From positions 1 through 22,769 of the forward strand of contig CAJVPP010001106.1 of assembly GCA_910592005.1 (NCBI GenBank): a stretch of 22,769 nucleotides of DNA, read 5' to 3'. How positions within the stretch are numbered: the stretch's first letter is position 1; each line of letters starts with the position of its first letter. The notes under the pieces were generated by a model. It did no database searches, was not told where the DNA came from, and saw only the letters and a program-made list of their open reading frames with translations. Shown here piece after piece: positions 19,620-22,769 of this stretch. Position numbers and translations under genes: made by a program. The stretch comes from Funneliformis mosseae (Eukaryota > Glomeromycota > Glomeromycetes > Glomerales > Glomeraceae).

Positions 19620-20040
19620 TTAATTCTGAATAAAGCATCAGCATTTGCATTATTTTTTCCTAAACAGTTTTAAACTTAAAATGTATATTATTGAAGATTT
19701 AACAACCATCTAGCTCTTTTAGTTCAATTCTTCACAGTCAAAGTTTGTAGCCATTTCAATGCTATATTATCAGTTACTAAGATTAAGGGTTTTAAAGAAG
19801 TGTAGTGATAAAAGTATTTAACTGTCTAATTGATCACTAAACATTCTAATTCTTAAGTACTATAAATTTGTTCATATATATTAAGGGTTCTACTTGCATA
19901 GGCAATTACTTTCTCTTTTCCTTGATCATCCTTTTATGTAAGCACAGCTTCTAATCTAATTTCTGAGGCGTTAGTGAAAAGATAAAACATTTTATTAAAA
20001 TCTGAATATCCTAATATTGGAGCTTGTGTCAGTTTTTCTT
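19620..20040 (-). pseudogene. RNase H domain with a lost catalytic Asp
   Basis: Recognisable motifs are YLFTNASEI, KVIAYASRTLN, YST-stop-ELECL, ILVTDNIALKWLQTL, RARWLLNL and NANADALFRIN. The first catalytic residue, normally Asp in the TDAS motif, is Asn (codon at 19970-19972), one G-to-A change away. The Glu of ELEC and the Asp of VTDN remain. At least six stops lie in the region. It would have removed the RNA strand during reverse transcription. Confidence 0.75.
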
Positions 20041-20129
20041 TCAAGGTTTCAAATGCATTTTGACATTCTTTAGTCCAGTCATATTCAACTTCTTTCTTAG
20101 TTAGATTATTCAAAGATTTGGCAATTTTA

Positions 20130-20960
20130 GAGAAATCCTTAATAAATTTTCAGTAATATGATGCCAATTTAAGAAATCCTTTTATTTGTCTCACATTTTT
20201 TGATACATAGAAGTCTTGAACTTTTTCTATCTTCTGAAGGTCTGATAAGATTCTATATTATTAATTTTATGTCCTAAGAATCGTAATTTTCTTTTGAACA
20301 TTTGCATTTCTCTTTGTTTAAAGTTAAATTTGCTTTTTTCAGTTTATGGAAGAGCACTTAAAGATGTCCATAATATTCTTCAAAACTGTTCAAAAAAATA
20401 ATAATGTCATCAATGAAAACTGCTACAAATCGGTTAATATATTCTTCTAATACTTTATTCATAATTTTCTGAAAAGTTACTGAAGCATTACATAAACCAA
20501 AAGGCATAACATAAAATTTATAATGTTTTCCTTTAACTATAAATGCAATTTTCTCTCTGTCCTTAGGATTCATTTCAATTTGCCAAAATTCACTAGCTAG
20601 GTCAAATGTTAAGAACCATTTTGCTTTATTTAAGTTTTCCAAAATTTTATCAATCCTAGACAAAGGGTAGGCATTTTCTCTCATGAGTTTGTTAAGTTCT
20701 CTATAATCGATACATAATCTTTTCTTTTTATTTGCTTTTTTATAAGAATTGCAAGTGATGCTCATGAACTGTCCGATACTTGAATAATTTTTTTACATAG
20801 CATCTTTTTAATTTTATCGATAAACTCTTGCTCTTCTTTTGTCATTCGATAATAATTTCTTCTAATTGGATTAGCATTTCTTATATCAATTTTACATTGA
20901 GCTACATTAGTTCTTCCAACTTTGATTAATTATCCAGTTTCAGAAAAGTTAGTGACAAAT
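20130..20960 (-). pseudogene. Reverse transcriptase domain, with FIDD active site
   Basis: Upstream motifs are VGRTNVAQCKIDIRNANPIR and YYRMTKEEQEFIDKIKKML. Then come RLCIDYRELNKL, FLTFDLASEFWQIEM, FYVMPFGLCNASVTFQ and the catalytic box FIDD at 20406-20417. Defects: TAA at 20930-20932, a TGA at 20762-20764 where relatives have Trp, a one-base frameshift in the A-run around 20736-20741, and a stop after EYYGHL at 20358. The ATG at 20765 of the longest open piece is not a genuine start, since homology continues upstream in another frame. The downstream thumb/connection (to about 20130) is also broken. Confidence 0.85.
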
Positions 20961-21288
20961 CTGTCTTCATTTTCTTTTATCAGAATGTTAATTTTCTTTT
21001 ATTGCTTTGGAGTCACAACTTCTTCTTTCACAGTTACCACTTACATGATTTTTGTAAGACTATTAGACAAGTTATTTCATATAATTCAATCTAATATTTC
21101 ATTAATAAATATTGTGTGGATTGGGATAGTTTTTCCTTATTTATCTATTTCTTCATATTTCAGAAAGATAATATGAATTCAAGGTCCATTTTTATCTTTT
21201 TCAGTTTGTTCTAACTTAGTTTCTTTAGAAATCTTTGTTACGTTGTGACAGATAAAGTTTTAGATAGATCTAATTGGTAGAATAGAAA

Positions 21289-21492
21289 GTCAATTTTATT
21301 GCCATGTAGATCTTCTATGAAGATCATTTTGTCTATTTTATTACCATTGATCAATTATGTAAATCCTTAGATTTCAATTTTATTGCCTTTAATAATCATG
21401 TAGATCATAGATATCTATTTAGTTACCTGCAGATCTGGCAATTTTATTGACATGGCAACTTTATTGCCTAGCAAAATGGCAACTTTATTTCC
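21289..21492. promoter_or_regulatory. Seven spaced dyad 15-mers in the LTR
   Basis: Copies of GGCAATTTTATTGCC (dyad GGCAA-N5-TTGCC), exact or with a few changes, start at 21289, 21331, 21373, 21413, 21437, 21454 and 21478. The spacing is 42, 42, 40, 24, 17 and 24. The other full LTR keeps the same spacing (42, 42, 40, 23, 17, 24), and the partial one shows copies at 22662, 22704 and 22746 (42, 42). Placed at the 5' part of the LTR, they look like binding sites for a dimeric regulator in U3. The binding protein is unknown. Confidence 0.6.
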
Positions 21493-21641
21493 TTCAATAT
21501 ATTTAGTTTAATTTATTTTATTATCTATTCAACATGAATAAATATCTCTGTATTTTCTTTGAGTCTTAGTACCGAGGAGATCTGAATCTTTTAGGTACTA
21601 AACTTATATATTATATTAATAAAGAAGTATAATTAACTAAG

Positions 21642-21648
21642 TATAAAA
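21642..21648 (+). promoter_or_regulatory. Possible TATA box of the LTR promoter
   Basis: GTATAAAACTTATCC lies about 150 bases after the dyad cluster and about 320 bases before the LTR end, a plausible position for U3/R. An alternative is TATATATTATATTAATAAAG at about 21605. AT richness makes either weak. Confidence 0.3.
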
Positions 21649-21968
21649 CTTATCCTTCGCAAACCTATTGAAACTGTTATAAATTATCTGTGACTCTTTA
21701 CATTTGTACAATCCCTTTAATTATTGTTAGAAAACTTATTATATGATATTATATTGATTCGCTATATTGACTTGAAGTCTCTGAAGTGTAATCTCTAAAA
21801 TATCTTTGAGTTATCTTTATGTTTATTTTGTGTTTACCTCACATGATTTATTATTGAAAATAATCCTTCGATGTTATTGTGAATCCTCACCTGTGATTTT
21901 TTGAGTAATTGTCTTAGTTTTATTTATTTTTTGAGATTTTATTTGAAGTTACGAAAACCAAGATAACA

Positions 21969-21995
21969 TTTTGGTGCTTTTTATAAGCAACGGAA
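21969..21995 (+). other. Possible primer binding site region
   Basis: The sequence TTTTGGTGCTTTTTATAAGC directly follows the LTR end. A TTTGGTGC-like start right after the 5' LTR is common in LTR elements as part of the primer binding site region. I cannot name the tRNA, and the site is probably degenerate. Confidence 0.35.
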
Positions 21996-22008
21996 ATAAT
22001 AATTCAGT

Positions 22009-22545
22009 ATGATTTATATGAATATTCAAGAATTGTTAAGATTAGAAAAGAATATCAACAATACAACTAATTATTTAGAAGAAATTGACATTGAAATCCT
22101 TCTAGAAACTAAAGAATTACAACAATAATTGAATACCCTTACTGAACTTCTTAGCTATATCTATATTTATCCTAATATTAGAGGAGGAATTAAAGGATTA
22201 GTTACTCATAAAAGAAGCAAATTACCACTTGACGTAATTTATTTGATCAAACAGGAAGTCAAGAAAGGATTAAAAGTGCTCAATAATCACTTATTTGACC
22301 TATATAAAGATAGGAACAATCTATTAGAAATCAGAAGAGACTTATTGAACTAACTTAGAGATTTCTACTAGTACATGAATTGTGACCTATATAGTAAAAT
22401 AAGAAAACAACACTCAGATGACCACTTCAAATATTTAGGACAGATATACCTCATAAAATTCTTTGATAAGTCTTGTAGAATTTGTCATTGACTATCTGAA
22501 AACTCAAGTATTCAATTTTAAAGATTTTATCAGTGGATTCATTAA
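22009..22545 (+). pseudogene. gag-like pseudogene of the plus-strand copy
   Basis: One frame starts at ATG 22009 (MIYMNIQELLRLEKNINNTT) and can be followed to about 22545 through several stops: TAA after ELQQ, TAA at 22351, TAG a few codons later, TGA at 22489, TAA at 22519 and TAA at 22543. Between the stops the composition is helical and charged (QEVKKGLKVLNNHLFDLYKD), as in Gag coat proteins, and a possible late CRICH appears. No zinc knuckle is visible. Position right after an LTR is the main reason for the gag label, and homology is not certain. No protease or pol follows before the next LTR at 22617. Confidence 0.5.
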
Positions 22546-22616
22546 CAATATCATGTATATACATATTCATCTCTAAGTAAACAATATTTTGAAGAAATAG
22601 GATAGTATTTTGACGT

Positions 22617-22769
22617 TGTGACAGGTAAAATTTTAGATAGATTTAATTGGTAGAATATGAAGTCAATTTTATTACCATGTAGATCTTCTATAAAGATCAT
22701 TTTGTCCATTTTATTGCCGTCGATCAATTATGTAAATCCTTAGATGTCAATTTTATTGCCTTTGATTAT
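22617..22769 (+). repeat. Start of a further plus-strand LTR, cut by the window edge
   Basis: The first 153 bases of the family LTR, starting TGTGACAGGTAAAATTTTAG. Hand alignment with 21244-21396 gives about 14 differences, of which about 11 are transitions. It is more similar to the LTR at 17360 than to that at 21244 at several diagnostic positions. It may be the 3' LTR of a short element or a separate insertion. Confidence 0.85.

Larger units (their letters stand above)
17375..21243 (-). pseudogene. Ty3-like retrotransposon pol pseudogene, 5' part cut off
   Basis: The domain order on the minus strand is a piece upstream of RT, then reverse transcriptase, RNase H, a Cys/His-containing linker, integrase zinc region, integrase core, GPY/F-like module and a C-terminal tail. 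RT before integrase is the Ty3 (Metaviridae) order. Frames change several times and stops are frequent. Only fragments remain open: 20358-20765, 19289-19576, 18516-18836 and 18045-18371. The coding region ends against the polypurine tract. At 21243 it meets the start of a plus-strand LTR, so gag, protease and the 5' LTR are missing here; they may continue beyond the nested insertion, outside the window. Dead element. Confidence 0.85.
21244..21968 (+). repeat. LTR of a plus-strand copy nested in the minus-strand element, 725 bp
   Basis: It starts TGTGACAGATAAAG and ends ...CCAAGATAACA, giving the canonical TG...CA. It matches the LTR at 16643-17360 in inverted orientation and the partial LTR at 22617 in direct orientation. 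Upstream is TTACGT and, on the minus strand, the pol of the other copy, so it interrupts that pol. Internal marks are seven GGCAA-N5-TTGCC-like 15-mers in the first 250 bases and a possible TATAAAA at 21642. Confidence 0.85.

Noticed and set aside
20922..21176. 84-codon plus-strand frame
   Set aside because: Antisense to the region upstream of reverse transcriptase, where minus-strand homology is clear.
11376..22545. Reassigned stop codons (TGA, TAG or TAA read as amino acids)
   Set aside because: All three stops appear at Trp, Gln and Arg positions only within transposons and together with frameshifts and lost catalytic residues, while the 590-residue gene is free of them and ends normally. 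Mutational decay explains this better.

Overview
The window looks like a nuclear genome segment from an early-diverging, extremely AT-rich fungus. An arbuscular mycorrhizal fungus (Glomeromycotina, Rhizophagus/Gigaspora type) is the best guess. The basis is the composition, a Ty3-type pol of the kind common in those genomes, a hAT relic, abundant decayed transposons and an intronless gene for a secreted or membrane protein. This assignment is inference from style, not a database match. No rRNA, tRNA or bacterial-type operon was seen.

Layout. Bases 1-4650 are A/T-rich but still contain many CpG dinucleotides. They hold the only intact gene I can support, a minus-strand 590-residue protein (1871-3643) with signal peptide, N-glycosylation sequons, a central hydrophobic segment and a Cys-rich C-terminus. 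It has a TATA box upstream and is flanked by two related foldback (MITE-like) elements (481-623 and 4251-4360). Bases 4650-9470 are a CpG-poor desert with a degenerate repeated coding-like block (about 7223-8960). Bases 9470-13770 are a minisatellite of 25-bp imperfect palindromes, split by a 3.2-kb decayed hAT transposon (10311-13537) whose 8-bp target duplication is still readable. Bases 13771-16278 are more AT desert with small tandem repeats. A Tc1/mariner-like terminus lies at 16279-16440.

From 16643 to the right edge there are nested LTR retrotransposons of one Ty3-like family. A minus-strand copy has its 3' LTR at 16643-17360, a polypurine tract at 17361-17374 and a pol pseudogene running from 21243 down to about 17375. 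It is cut at 21243/21244 by a plus-strand copy of the same LTR (21244-21968), followed by a short gag-like pseudogene (22009-22545) and the start of another plus-strand LTR (22617 to the edge).

Nothing outside the 590-residue gene appears translatable to a functional product. In the transposons, premature stops sit where Trp, Gln or Arg codons are expected, and the differences between repeat copies are mostly transitions, so C-to-T/G-to-A decay (deamination of methylated cytosine or a RIP-like process) seems to have shaped the region. The most unusual signals are the palindrome array with apparent paired changes, the regularly spaced dyad 15-mers in the LTR, and the architecture of the secreted/membrane protein.
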